Source: JBGTLW01 sp041743835 (GTDB lineage Bacteria; Planctomycetota; Phycisphaerae; Phycisphaerales; Phycisphaeraceae). Taken from it: DNA of 64,000 bases. A model generated the notes under the pieces. That model was not told where the DNA came from. It searched no databases and saw nothing but the letters and a program-made list of their open reading frames with translations. The first letter of the stretch is position 1; every line of letters begins with the position of its first letter. The translations under genes and the position numbers were made by a program. The DNA lies in the NCBI GenBank assembly GCA_041743835.1, contig JBGTLW010000341.1, positions 1 to 64,000 of the forward strand, read 5' to 3'. Below are positions 8,297 through 18,599 of this stretch, in pieces.

Positions 8297-9372
8297 CTAA
8301 CTTCCAGACACCAACCGACCGACCCGCGCACCCACGCTCACGCTACAACCTGGCTGCGACGCTCTGCCTCGGTGCGTCGGCGGTACTGCTTGCGGGCACG
8401 GCTGTGGCCCAGGAGATCGCAGCCGACGCGGTGCCCCCGGTGGCAGCGCCGAGCATCGGGCAGCAGGTCGATGTGACCATCCTCGGCGGGGCCACCGTCA
8501 CGGGCACACTCCTCCGCGAGAGCGACAAGGGGCTGGTCGTCGATCTGGGATTCAGCGCGCTGTCCATCCCCGCGGACCAGGTGCTCGACATGCGCAGCAC
8601 CGACCCCGACGCAGACACCGGCGAAACCCACGACGCGGGGGACGGCGTGTTCCGCACCGGCCGACTAGAGCCAGCGAGCATCCCCAAACTCGTCGAGCGT
8701 TACGGCGACGCGGTCGTGATGGTCAAGACCCCCTCGGGCCTGGGCAGCGGCTTTGTCATCAGTGACCAGAAGCACCTGATCACCAACTACCACGTCATCG
8801 AGGAACAGACCACGATTTCGGTCACCGTGTTTCAGCCGAGCACGCAGGGTTATCAACGGCGGGAGTTCCACGAGGTCCAGATCATCGCGGTGAATCCGCT
8901 GCGCGATATCGCCCTGCTCCGCGTCGTGGATGAGAAGGCGGAGGATTGGAAGCCCACCCCCGTGGTCATCACCGAGGACGGCGGGCCACAGGTCGGCGAC
9001 CTGATCTTCGCGGTCGGCAATCCGTTGGGTCTTGAGCGATCGGTCACCCAGGGCATCGTCAGCTCCCGGTCGCGCAACATCGGCCACCTCCGCATGATCC
9101 AGACCGATGCCTCCATCAACCCCGGCAACTCGGGGGGGCCGATGTTCAACGCACGCGGCGAGGTGGTCGGCATCGTCTGTGCCGGGGCGACGTCGTTTAA
9201 CGGCTTGGCCTTCGGCATCCCCGCCAGCGACCTGGTCGATTTCCTGCAAAACCGGGATGCCTACCTCTTCGACCCGTCACAACCCATGAACGGGATCACC
9301 TACCTCCAGCCACCCTACAAACCAGCCCCCGCGGAAATTCCCCCGGAAGCGACCCCGGTAGCTGACCCCTGA
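8293..9372 (+). CDS. Exported trypsin-like serine protease (S1C, DegP-like without PDZ)
   Basis: A 359-residue protein with an N-terminal hydrophobic export segment (residues 20-40, ending AVAQ). A short domain of about 55-100 (VDVTILGGATVTGTLL) precedes the protease. The catalytic triad is complete: His167 in NYHVI, Asp205 in RDIALLRV and Ser280 in INPGNSGGP. Unlike DegP or DegS there is no PDZ domain; the chain ends about 80 residues after the active Ser with a Pro-rich tail. It is coupled to the upstream FG-GAP gene. It probably cleaves proteins in the periplasm; a role in maturing its neighbour is only inferred. Confidence 0.88.
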   Translation: MTNFQTPTDRPAHPRSRYNLAATLCLGASAVLLAGTAVAQEIAADAVPPVAAPSIGQQVDVTILGGATVTGTLLRESDKGLVVDLGFSALSIPADQVLDMRSTDPDADTGETHDAGDGVFRTGRLEPASIPKLVERYGDAVVMVKTPSGLGSGFVISDQKHLITNYHVIEEQTTISVTVFQPSTQGYQRREFHEVQIIAVNPLRDIALLRVVDEKAEDWKPTPVVITEDGGPQVGDLIFAVGNPLGLERSVTQGIVSSRSRNIGHLRMIQTDASINPGNSGGPMFNARGEVVGIVCAGATSFNGLAFGIPASDLVDFLQNRDAYLFDPSQPMNGITYLQPPYKPAPAEIPPEATPVADP

Positions 9373-9489
9373 CACTCGGGTTTGGCTAAGCCCTGCCGCA
9401 TTGTGGAACATCTGGCCGCGCTGACGTGACGGCTGCATTTTGGTTACGCTTTCAAAGCTATCGCAACACCCATACACCCGGAGCCGCTG

Positions 9490-11550
9490 ATGAATCGTAG
9501 CCTATTTACCGTGATGCTTGGCCTGTGCCTGATGCTGCTTGTCATACCTGTGACGGCGGATGACACCCCCGCCAAGCCCGCTTGGGACTGCCTGCCGGCG
9601 AACACCGTCGCGGCGATGCGCATCCCTCATGGCAAGGCCTTCGCCGACGCGCTTAAGGCGCGCACCCAGCTCGGTGCGGTGATGTTCTCCGACGAGCGCA
9701 TGACCCGCTTCCTCGACGCGATGAAAGCGTCGGCGGGAGAAGAGTGGGACACGATGGTCAAGGAGCTCGAGCGTTACGATCTAGCCACGGACGACCTGCC
9801 CAAGCTGTTCGAGGGCCCAATGGGTGGCGCGGTGGTGATGGTGACTCGGAAGGACCCGAAGCTGGCCGACGAGCCGATGTTCGTCGCGCTGGCGTGGGCA
9901 GAACCGGGTGTGGACCTTGCGACGCGCGGGCACGCCGCCTTCCTTCAGGTGATCGAGGACCAGATGAAGGAGCAAGACAACCCCGGCAACATGACCCGCG
10001 TGGACATGAAGCTCGCGGGCCACGACGTGTCTCTCATCAGCTCGACGGAACAGGGCATGGATTATGAAGCCCAATGGGAGTTCCCCGAGAACTTCGAGGC
10101 GATGACCGAGGAGCAGATGGAAGCGCACTGGGAAGCGATCAACAAGAAAATGGAAGAGGCCAAGCTCGTGGACCTGGACAAGGGCCACACCTTCATCACG
10201 CGCATGGGTGGCCGACTCGTGATCGCGGCCACGATGCCACAATCCGGCGGGGTGGTGCGCGAGCACCTGCAAGCGAACCCCGACCAGCCCGTGCCCTGGG
10301 ACGCCCTCACCGGTGTCGAGGAACTGACCGAGGTCTTTGCCCGCTTCCTCACCGCCCACGGCGAAAATGAGCCGGGCTTCGCGCAGAAAGTCGCGGCCAC
10401 GCCGGGCATCGACGCAGCCATGGTGCCCGGCGATGTGGCGTTCGAGATGTACTTCGATGTGGACCCGGTGATGGACGCCCTGCAAAAGGCGGGCGCGGGT
10501 GATCCGGAATCGGAAACGGTGTTGAAAGTGGTCCGGGACATGGGTGTGACGCAAGGGCACGTGGGTGTTTACCGCATGACGCTGGATCAAGCGGTGATGC
10601 GCGGCGGGTTGTTCTTCGGGGTCAAGGGCCCGCGTGCCGGGCTGATGCAGTTGCTCGATCAGGAGCCGCTGGCCAGTGAGCCGCCGGCGTGGGTGTCCAG
10701 CGATGTCGAGGGTTACGCCCACATCGCGTTCGACCTGGAAAAGGCATACTCGACGATCAAGGCCTTTGCCTTGCAGACACAGCCCGAGCAGGCGCCCATG
10801 GCCTTCATGCAGATCGAATCGACCGTCGAGAACTTCACCGGCGTTACGCTGCCCGATGCGCTCAAGGCTCTTGGGAATCGGCACACGATTGTCACCTACG
10901 AAACACAGATGGTGGAGGTCGATCAGGTCGATTGGTCAGCCGAGCCGGACCCCGCGACCGGGGAGTGGCCCACGAAGAAAGTGACCGTGCCACAGGACCG
11001 CGTGGGGATGGTGTGGCAGCTCCGTGATGAGGCGGTGTTTGGCAGACTCATGCAGGCCCTGGGCAACTTTGCACCGAACACCGGGGGCATGGTCAAGCCC
11101 GTCGAGGAGCAGGGCTTCAAGGGCTTCCGCATGGACGCGGAGCAGGTCAATCAAGGCCTGATGATGGGCAGGGGTTACCTGGCCTATGGCATCGGCAGTG
11201 AAGTCACCGAGAGGCTCATGGCCATGCTCCGCAACACCCCCGAGGAGCGCAACCGGCTTGCCAACAGCGAACGCTACAACGACGCGAAGACGCTGGTGGA
11301 CCTGCGGCCCGGGGTCTTGTTCCAGATCGAAGACGCGGGGCAGACCATCAGCTCGGGCTTGAATCTCTTCCTCAAGGCCGCCGAGATGACGGGGAGCGAG
11401 CAAGAAGAGGAGATGATGAAAGCCATGGTGGACCTGCTCCCCACACCCGAAGAGATCAAGGACATGGTGTCCACCAGCGTCGGCCTGCTTTACGTGACCG
11501 AAAACGGGCTCCACGGCGTCAATGCCGTGCGGCTGGCGCCCGCGAAATAA
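9490..11550 (+). CDS. Secreted protein of unknown function
   Basis: A 686-residue protein with a signal peptide (MNRSLFTVMLGLCLMLLVIPVTA, cut before DDTP). It is acidic and Met-rich, lacks cysteines apart from residues near the N-terminus, and shows no catalytic motif that I recognise. The overall pattern (WDCLPANTVAAMRIPHG near the start, a later EGYAHIAFDLEKAYSTI, and a C-terminal LLYVTENGLHGVNAVRL) resembles exported DUF3352-like planctomycete proteins, but this is a weak impression. It lies 117 bp downstream of the protease gene on the same strand and is followed by a strong terminator. Confidence 0.7.
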   Translation: MNRSLFTVMLGLCLMLLVIPVTADDTPAKPAWDCLPANTVAAMRIPHGKAFADALKARTQLGAVMFSDERMTRFLDAMKASAGEEWDTMVKELERYDLATDDLPKLFEGPMGGAVVMVTRKDPKLADEPMFVALAWAEPGVDLATRGHAAFLQVIEDQMKEQDNPGNMTRVDMKLAGHDVSLISSTEQGMDYEAQWEFPENFEAMTEEQMEAHWEAINKKMEEAKLVDLDKGHTFITRMGGRLVIAATMPQSGGVVREHLQANPDQPVPWDALTGVEELTEVFARFLTAHGENEPGFAQKVAATPGIDAAMVPGDVAFEMYFDVDPVMDALQKAGAGDPESETVLKVVRDMGVTQGHVGVYRMTLDQAVMRGGLFFGVKGPRAGLMQLLDQEPLASEPPAWVSSDVEGYAHIAFDLEKAYSTIKAFALQTQPEQAPMAFMQIESTVENFTGVTLPDALKALGNRHTIVTYETQMVEVDQVDWSAEPDPATGEWPTKKVTVPQDRVGMVWQLRDEAVFGRLMQALGNFAPNTGGMVKPVEEQGFKGFRMDAEQVNQGLMMGRGYLAYGIGSEVTERLMAMLRNTPEERNRLANSERYNDAKTLVDLRPGVLFQIEDAGQTISSGLNLFLKAAEMTGSEQEEEMMKAMVDLLPTPEEIKDMVSTSVGLLYVTENGLHGVNAVRLAPAK

Positions 11551-11580
11551 CTTGCACCGACCCGTTGTTAAGATCGCATG

Positions 11581-11611
11581 GCGTGCGGGCCTCGGCTCGC
11601 ACGCTTTTTTT
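11581..11611 (+). terminator. Rho-independent terminator ending just before the glycosyltransferase start
   Basis: GCGTGCGGGC pairs with GCTCGCACGC (one G-U pair) around a CTCG loop, followed by seven T. It lies 30 bp after the stop of the secreted-protein gene. The T run ends five bases before the ATG of the next gene at 11616. Confidence 0.85.
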
Positions 11612-11615
11612 CTTG

Positions 11616-12361
11616 ATGCACACCGACCTCATCATCCCGGCACGCAACGAGGCGGAGAACATCCCCGCGCTGTTCGCCGCGCTCGATGCCCTTGAACCCG
11701 GCACGATCAGGCACGTCATCCTCTGCGACAACGGCTCGCGCGATGACACCGCTGCCCTCGCCCGGCAGCGCGGCGCGGTGGTGGTCCACGAGCCACGCCC
11801 CGGTTACGGCGGGGCCTGCCTCGCGGGGCTTCGCTACCTCGCGACGCTGGACAGCCCCCCTGCCGCGGTCGCGTTTCTTGATGCAGACCTGGCCGACGAC
11901 CCCGCGCACCTGCCCCGCCTGGTCCAGCCGATCCTGACTCAGAGCGCGGACCTGGTGCTCGGCTCACGCCGCCGCCTCGCCCAGCCCGGCGCGCTGGACC
12001 CGCACCAGCGCTTCGGCAACGCGCTGGCGTGCCTGCTGCTGCGGCTCGCCACGGGGAGGCGATACAGCGACCTTGGGCCGATGCGCGTCGTCTCGTGGGA
12101 AGCTTTGCGACGGCTGGCGATGAGCGACACGACGTGGGGGTGGACCGTGGAGATGCAGTTCAAGGCCGCGAAACTGGGGCTGCGCGTGATGGAGTTGGAT
12201 GTGCCCTACCGCGAGCGGCACGCGGGGCGCAGCAAGATTTCAGGATCACTGGTCGGCTCGTGGAAAGCCGGCACAAAAATCATCAGCACGATCGCCCAGC
12301 TCACCTGGCAGCACCGGGGGGGGGTTGCAGCACCCGACGCACACCCACACACGCCGGGCAA

Positions 12362-12365
<4 letters not shown>
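11616..12365 (+). CDS. Family 2 glycosyltransferase (dolichol-phosphate-mannose-synthase-like)
   Basis: From the ATG at 11616 the product has 249 residues and starts with the canonical GT-A opening ([15 protein letters not shown]). [11 protein letters not shown] binds the nucleotide sugar and [11 protein letters not shown] is the metal-binding DXD region. [18 protein letters not shown] and the ending [14 protein letters not shown] are typical of DPM1/GtrB-like polyprenyl-phosphate glycosyltransferases. No C-terminal membrane segment is present, so it is probably peripheral. The start is unusual: no Shine-Dalgarno is visible and a terminator stem lies immediately upstream. Its stop overlaps the convergent cysS stop by four bases. 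Confidence 0.88.
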
Positions 12366-13882
<1,517 letters not shown>

Positions 13883-13933
13883 GAGTTAGGTTGGATTGTA
13901 AGCGGGACGAAAAGCCCGTGGGCCGCGTCTGGC

Positions 13934-15226
13934 TTACTCGGGGTGGGACTCGGTGGCGACGCGCTCGAGGTTCTCGACCCGCACACGCGTCACCTTCGTG
14001 CGTTCTGCCTCGGTCACCGTGAAGATAAGGCCCTCGAACTCAAACGACTCCCCCACTTCGGGGATGTGGCCAAGCCGGCTGAAGACGAACCCGCCGATGG
14101 TGTCGTAGTCCTCGTCCTCCGGGAGTTCGAGGTCAAGCTCATCGTTGAAGGTGTCGATCTCGACGCGGGCATCGACCTCCGCAGTGGTGACATCGATGCG
14201 GGATATCTCGGGGGGGGCATCTTCCTCGCCCTCGTATTCGTCCTGGATTTCGCCGACGATCTCTTCGAGGATGTCTTCGATGGTGATCAGCCCGGCCGTG
14301 CCGCCGTACTCATCGAGCACGATGGCGATGTGGACCTTCTGCGCCTTGAACTCGGCGAGCAAGTCCGAAACCGGCTTGGACTCGGGGACCATGAACGGCT
14401 CGCGGAGGATGCTCTTGAGGTCAAACGTGTTGCCATCCCCGACGAACGTGATGAGGTCGCGGGCGTAGAGCATGCCCACGATGTTGTCCAGGCTCTCACG
14501 GTACACCGGCACACGCGAGTGCCCGGCTTCGAGGATCGCGTCGCGGACCTGCATGAGCGTCGAGCTGACCTCCAGCCCTTCGATGTCCGTGCGCGGGGTC
14601 ATGATCTCGGCGGCGGTGGTCCGGGGCAGGTCGAACACCGCTTCGAGCATGTCCTTCTGCGTGTCGTCCACGGTGTCGGACTGATGGTGGTCTTCCACGA
14701 CACTGAGCACGTCGTCGGTGATCTTGTCCTCATCGTCATCGTCGAGCAGGTCCACGCCGGACATCCTGCGGACGATCGGATCGACCACCTGCATCAGGAC
14801 CGCCACGGGGAAGAACACGTAGCGGGCGATCATCAGGATCGGCAGGGACCAGGCGAGCAGGCGTTCCCGCCGATAGGCCGCCCAACTTGTGGGGATCGCG
14901 ATGATGAACAGCCCCAGCACAACACCCGACAGCACAAACGCCAGCGCAAAGACCTTGAAGTCGTCGGCCAAGTCGGGGAAGCGAGTTTGCAGGTGGTGGA
15001 CGATCGCCAGCACCACAATCACACTCATGCACGAGCGGATGAAGCCGGACACCATCAGGAGGTGACCCATCCGCTCCACCGCACGCTCGACCTGCTCGGC
15101 CCGGCCCTTCTCCGCAAGGAGGTCCGCCAGCCGTTTGCGCGAGAACGTCTTCAGCGCCACGTGACACGCGGCGAAGTAACAACCCAGCAGCGCGGCTGCC
15201 GCGGCTATCCACAGGTCCATGGTCAC
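13934..15226 (-). CDS. CNNM/CorC-type transporter or hemolysin-family membrane protein
   Basis: A 430-residue protein with a DUF21/CNNM transmembrane domain (residues about 1-170, at least three membrane segments), a CBS pair beginning near MTPRTDIEGLEVSS and running through VALDEYGG-like IVLDEYGGTAGLITIEDILEE, and a C-terminal CorC_HlyC domain (LPEDEDYDTIGGFVF). These proteins are linked to Mg/Co efflux or to integrity of the envelope. The gene is translationally coupled to the upstream ybeY (four-base overlap at 15223-15226); ybeY next to a CorC gene is a widely conserved arrangement. Confidence 0.92.
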   Translation of the reverse strand: MTMDLWIAAAAALLGCYFAACHVALKTFSRKRLADLLAEKGRAEQVERAVERMGHLLMVSGFIRSCMSVIVVLAIVHHLQTRFPDLADDFKVFALAFVLSGVVLGLFIIAIPTSWAAYRRERLLAWSLPILMIARYVFFPVAVLMQVVDPIVRRMSGVDLLDDDDEDKITDDVLSVVEDHHQSDTVDDTQKDMLEAVFDLPRTTAAEIMTPRTDIEGLEVSSTLMQVRDAILEAGHSRVPVYRESLDNIVGMLYARDLITFVGDGNTFDLKSILREPFMVPESKPVSDLLAEFKAQKVHIAIVLDEYGGTAGLITIEDILEEIVGEIQDEYEGEEDAPPEISRIDVTTAEVDARVEIDTFNDELDLELPEDEDYDTIGGFVFSRLGHIPEVGESFEFEGLIFTVTEAERTKVTRVRVENLERVATESHPE

Positions 15227-15885
15227 GGAAGCCCCCCCCCGCTGCCGGGCGCCTTCCCCGCATCAGCCTCGGCCCCGCGCTCAAACAGCCGACCCAAGCC
15301 CATCGCTTCAAGCAGGTCGTCTTCGCGTTTGTGCATCTGACGGTAGGCCGCGTCGTCGTGGTCATCTTCGCCGAGCAGGTGCATCAGCCCGTGTACCACG
15401 TAGAGCAGCAATTCTTCGCGGATAGCGTGCCCACGCAACCGCGCCTGCCGGGTGGCCTCGTCGAGGCATACCACGATGTCACCCTCGATCGGCTGGCTTG
15501 GATCATCCCGCAGGTCGAACGTGAGCACATCCGTGGTGGTGTCGAGTTGGTGGTATTGCTGATGCAGTTGGATCATGGCCGGGTCATCGACCACCACCAC
15601 GGTGATAGGCGCGCCGGACTGATCCAGTTGGTCCAAGGCCTTGGCCAAGTGGTCGGCGATCCAGACATCAAGGCCCGGCTCCGCGGCGTCCGTCTCCAAG
15701 ATCACCACGGTGCCATCGTCTTCGCCACGAGGCTCGGGGGGTGTCGGGGCCTGCACGCGCGCAGGATGAGGGGACGGGTCATCATCGCCCGCAGGTGTGG
15801 CGCTGGCTGCGGAACTTACCCCGGAACTCACCCCGGAAGGGGTACTCGGGCCAGCGTCGGGATCGGTTGTCGTAGTCGCGTTCAA
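15223..15885 (-). CDS. ybeY: Endoribonuclease YbeY (16S rRNA maturation)
   Basis: A 220-residue zinc metalloprotein with the invariant motif HGLMHLLGEDDHD (three His ligands), preceded by TDVLTFDLRDDPSQP and GDIVVCLDEA. YbeY acts in rRNA 3'-end processing and ribosome quality control. The first 65 residues are a low-complexity, Ser/Thr/Pro-rich extension (SGVSSGVSSA) encoded by CCCCGGAAC-type repeats; the true start may be downstream, because the YbeY fold begins near VVILETD. Confidence 0.92.
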   Translation of the reverse strand: MNATTTTDPDAGPSTPSGVSSGVSSAASATPAGDDDPSPHPARVQAPTPPEPRGEDDGTVVILETDAAEPGLDVWIADHLAKALDQLDQSGAPITVVVVDDPAMIQLHQQYHQLDTTTDVLTFDLRDDPSQPIEGDIVVCLDEATRQARLRGHAIREELLLYVVHGLMHLLGEDDHDDAAYRQMHKREDDLLEAMGLGRLFERGAEADAGKAPGSGGGLP

Positions 15886-16032
15886 CCCAAGGGTCTCAGC
15901 AAAGGGAAATCAGATCGGGGAGTATAGCCAATTGCCCCAGCCATTGCTATGGGTCGCTTCATTAGAACCAACCCCTCATCATAAGACAAAGTTTACCCAT
16001 ATAACCCGTGGGCGATCCACAGGCGGTGATCG

Positions 16033-16503
16033 TCACTTGACTGCGGGCAGGCAGCAATCGCGGGCTTTGACCAGGTGCACGCAATTGCCCGTGTCGTTGA
16101 AGGTGACCTCGGTCATGTACGCCCGCATCAGCATGACGCCCCGGCCGTGGGGTCGGCTGAGGTTGTCTTCGTGCGTGGGGTCGCACAGGTCGTCGGGCTT
16201 GAAGCCGGGGCCCTGGTCGCAGATGGTGATGTCCACGCGCTGCGGGGTGACCGAGTAATCCACGGTCACGGTTTTCTTCTCATCGAGCTTGTTGCCGTGC
16301 TTCACCGCGTTGGCCAGCGCCTCGTCGAGCGCGAGACGGATGGCAAAGAGTGCCTGAGAGTTAAAGCCCGCGGCCTCGGCCTCGGCGAGAATCTGACGCT
16401 GCACCGGGAGCATCTGGTCGAGTTGGCTGGGTATCACCAGATGTTTGGTAGGTGAGTCGCCCATGCTGTAACCGCCGTTGGTCCGCCTCTGTGGCCCGTG
16501 CAT
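16033..16503 (-). CDS. Anti-sigma-factor-type Ser/Thr kinase (RsbW-like HATPase)
   Basis: A HATPase_c protein of 156 residues from the ATG at 16503, which overlaps the upstream STAS stop in a TAATG junction; a start at 16464 (MGDSPTK, 143 residues) fits the family length equally well. The N box is LALDEALANAVKHGN, the G1 box DQGPGFKPDD and the G2 box RPHGRGVMLM. This is the GHKL kinase fold of RsbW/SpoIIAB, which phosphorylates an STAS antagonist and sequesters a sigma factor. The STAS partner is directly upstream; no sigma factor or phosphatase is nearby. Confidence 0.88.
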   Translation of the reverse strand: MHGPQRRTNGGYSMGDSPTKHLVIPSQLDQMLPVQRQILAEAEAAGFNSQALFAIRLALDEALANAVKHGNKLDEKKTVTVDYSVTPQRVDITICDQGPGFKPDDLCDPTHEDNLSRPHGRGVMLMRAYMTEVTFNDTGNCVHLVKARDCCLPAVK

Positions 16504-16862
16504 TACTTGAAGCTGGCCAGCGCCTTCTCGGCGGTGTCGTGGATCTGGAACAGCTTGTTGAGCTTGGTGATGACAAAGACCTCGTAGATCTGCGGGTCGA
16601 TGTTCGCGAGGCGTAGCTGCCCGCCCTTGTGCTTGACGCGGTTGTTGATGGTGATAAGGATGCCCAGGGCCGCAGATGACAGGTGCTCGACCTTCGCGAA
16701 GTTGATGAGCAACTTGGGTGTGGTCTGGGCATCGATCAGCGCGCCGATCTGGTCGCCGATCTGCTGGATCGTGGTTTCATCGAGGATGTTACGGTCCAGG
16801 AACTGGACTCGTGTGACGCCGCCGTCCTCGGTGACTACTAAGCGGGATTCTTGCGATGACAT
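16503..16862 (-). CDS. STAS-domain anti-sigma factor antagonist
   Basis: A 119-residue single STAS domain like SpoIIAA/RsbV. The phosphorylation loop is VEHLSSAALG, with two adjacent Ser as candidate phosphosites, and the strand VTRVQFLDRNILDE opens the fold. It is the first gene of a two-gene unit with the RsbW-like kinase. Together they form a partner-switching module in which the unphosphorylated STAS protein binds the kinase. Confidence 0.92.
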   Translation of the reverse strand: MSSQESRLVVTEDGGVTRVQFLDRNILDETTIQQIGDQIGALIDAQTTPKLLINFAKVEHLSSAALGILITINNRVKHKGGQLRLANIDPQIYEVFVITKLNKLFQIHDTAEKALASFK

Positions 16863-16998
16863 CAGGCGATTCTCCAGTTACCGCAACGCGGGGTGGTTAG
16901 AACGTAAGTCGTGACCCATACGGTGTCAAGGCCCAGGCACGTGGGACACGCTGCCCGTGCCACAGGATACACTGATGGCCCCCTTGATGGAGCATCGT

Positions 16999-18483
16999 AT
17001 GAAAGCTGTCATTGTCATGTTTGATTCGCTCAACCGCCACATGCTGCCCCCCTACGGCTGTGAGTGGGTCCACGCACCGAACTTTCAGCGGCTGGCGAAG
17101 CGGGCGGTGACGTTTGACCGGTCGTACATCTGCTCGATGCCCTGCATGCCCGCGCGGCGGGACTTCCACACCGGGCGGCCCAACTTCCTGCACCGGGCCT
17201 GGGGGCCGATCGAGCCGTTCGACGACTCCATGCCCCAAATGCTCAAGCGAAACGGCATCCACACCCACCTGGCCACGGACCACCAGCACTACTGGGAGGA
17301 CGGCGGCGCAACCTATCACCAGCGCTATTCCACCTTCGACTTCATCCGCGGGCAGGAGGGCGACAAATGGCACGGCCTGGTGGGAGGCGCGTCAACCGAT
17401 GGCTATCAGGGGCGCAATGCAGGGGGCAGAAACACCGACGAGATCACATGGCAGGACCGCGTCAACCGCAAGTACATGCCCCACGAGGAGGACCTGCCCC
17501 AGCCACGCACCTTCAAGGCTGGCCTAAAGTTCATCCATGACAACCACGCGGCCGACAACTGGCTCCTGCAACTGGAAACCTTCGACCCCCACGAGCCTTT
17601 CCAGTCGGACCGCAAATACAAGGACCGGTACCCCGAGCACTACGCGGACTACACCGGCCCCGTCGAGGATTGGCCGCCCTACACCAAAGTGACCGAGCCC
17701 CCCGAGCGTGTGGAGCACATGCGCTACGAAAACGCCTCACTCATCACCGCGTGTGACAAGCACCTTGGCGATGTCCTCGATGCCTTCGACACCTACAACC
17801 TGTGGGAAGACACGATGCTGGTCGCGTGGACCGACCACGGCTTTCTGCTCGGTGAGCACGAGTGCTGGGCGAAGATCTGGATGCCCTTCTACCAGGAGAT
17901 CGCCAACACCCCCTTCTTCATCTGGGACCCACGCACCGGCCAGGCCGACCAACGACGCGGTGCGCTGGTCCAGCCATCGATCGACCTGCCGGTGACGCTG
18001 CTGAACTACTTCGGCGTCGAACCCACCGCCGACATGCTCGGCCACGACCTGTCCCCGGCCATCGCGAGCGACACACCCGTGCGCGAGGCGGCGATCTTTG
18101 GCCTCTTCGGTGCACACGTCAACGTCACCGATGGCCGCTATGTGTACATGCGTGGCTCGGTCCCCAGCAACGAGCCGTTGTTTGAATACACATTGATGCC
18201 CACCCGCATGAAAGCCCCCTTCACGCCGGAGGAGATGCATCGGCTCCAGGGGCTCGCAGAACCTTTCACCTTCACCAAGGGCTGCAAGACGATGAAGATC
18301 GGCGGCGGTGCGTGGCGGACGTTTACCGATAACTTGCTCTACGACATCGAGGCCGACCCGACGCAGCAGACCCCGCTGGCCGACCCCGCGATCGAGGCCC
18401 GCATGATCGATCACATGACGCGCCTGATGAAAGCCTGCGACGCCCCAGCAGAGCAGTACGAGCGCCTAGCACTGCTCAGCTAA
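16999..18483 (+). CDS. Type I sulfatase
   Basis: From the ATG at 16999, with GGAG six bases upstream, the protein has 494 residues. Cys49 lies in CMPARRDFHTG, an exact match to the C-x-P-x-R-x4-T-G signature in which Cys is converted to formylglycine. MFDSLNRHMLPPYG near the N-terminus and AWTDHGFLLGEHE in the middle supply metal ligands. No signal peptide is visible, so it may act in the cytoplasm on imported sulfated sugars or lipids. It stands alone, divergent from the STAS operon. The substrate is not evident. Confidence 0.93.
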   Translation: MKAVIVMFDSLNRHMLPPYGCEWVHAPNFQRLAKRAVTFDRSYICSMPCMPARRDFHTGRPNFLHRAWGPIEPFDDSMPQMLKRNGIHTHLATDHQHYWEDGGATYHQRYSTFDFIRGQEGDKWHGLVGGASTDGYQGRNAGGRNTDEITWQDRVNRKYMPHEEDLPQPRTFKAGLKFIHDNHAADNWLLQLETFDPHEPFQSDRKYKDRYPEHYADYTGPVEDWPPYTKVTEPPERVEHMRYENASLITACDKHLGDVLDAFDTYNLWEDTMLVAWTDHGFLLGEHECWAKIWMPFYQEIANTPFFIWDPRTGQADQRRGALVQPSIDLPVTLLNYFGVEPTADMLGHDLSPAIASDTPVREAAIFGLFGAHVNVTDGRYVYMRGSVPSNEPLFEYTLMPTRMKAPFTPEEMHRLQGLAEPFTFTKGCKTMKIGGGAWRTFTDNLLYDIEADPTQQTPLADPAIEARMIDHMTRLMKACDAPAEQYERLALLS

Positions 18484-18489
18484 CCATCG

Positions 18490-18599
18490 AGCACTGGCGC
18501 AATTTTCTTCACAATAGCCCGCAGACAACGTCCGCGCGGTCCTCGAAACCGGCCGCGCCCGCGTTGCGGGCGGGCTATCCGCTCACTTGCGCCAGTGCT
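18490..18599. repeat. Nested inverted repeat between convergent genes
   Basis: AGCACTGGCGCAA (18490-18502) is exactly complementary to TTGCGCCAGTGCT (18587-18599). Inside it ATAGCCCGC (18514-18522) pairs with GCGGGCTAT (18570-18578), and GCGCGG (18534-18539) can pair with CCGCGC (18553-18558). The result is a long stem of about 110 nt that abuts the stop codon of the glycosyltransferase. It may serve as a terminator for both genes, but it lacks a T run. Confidence 0.8.
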
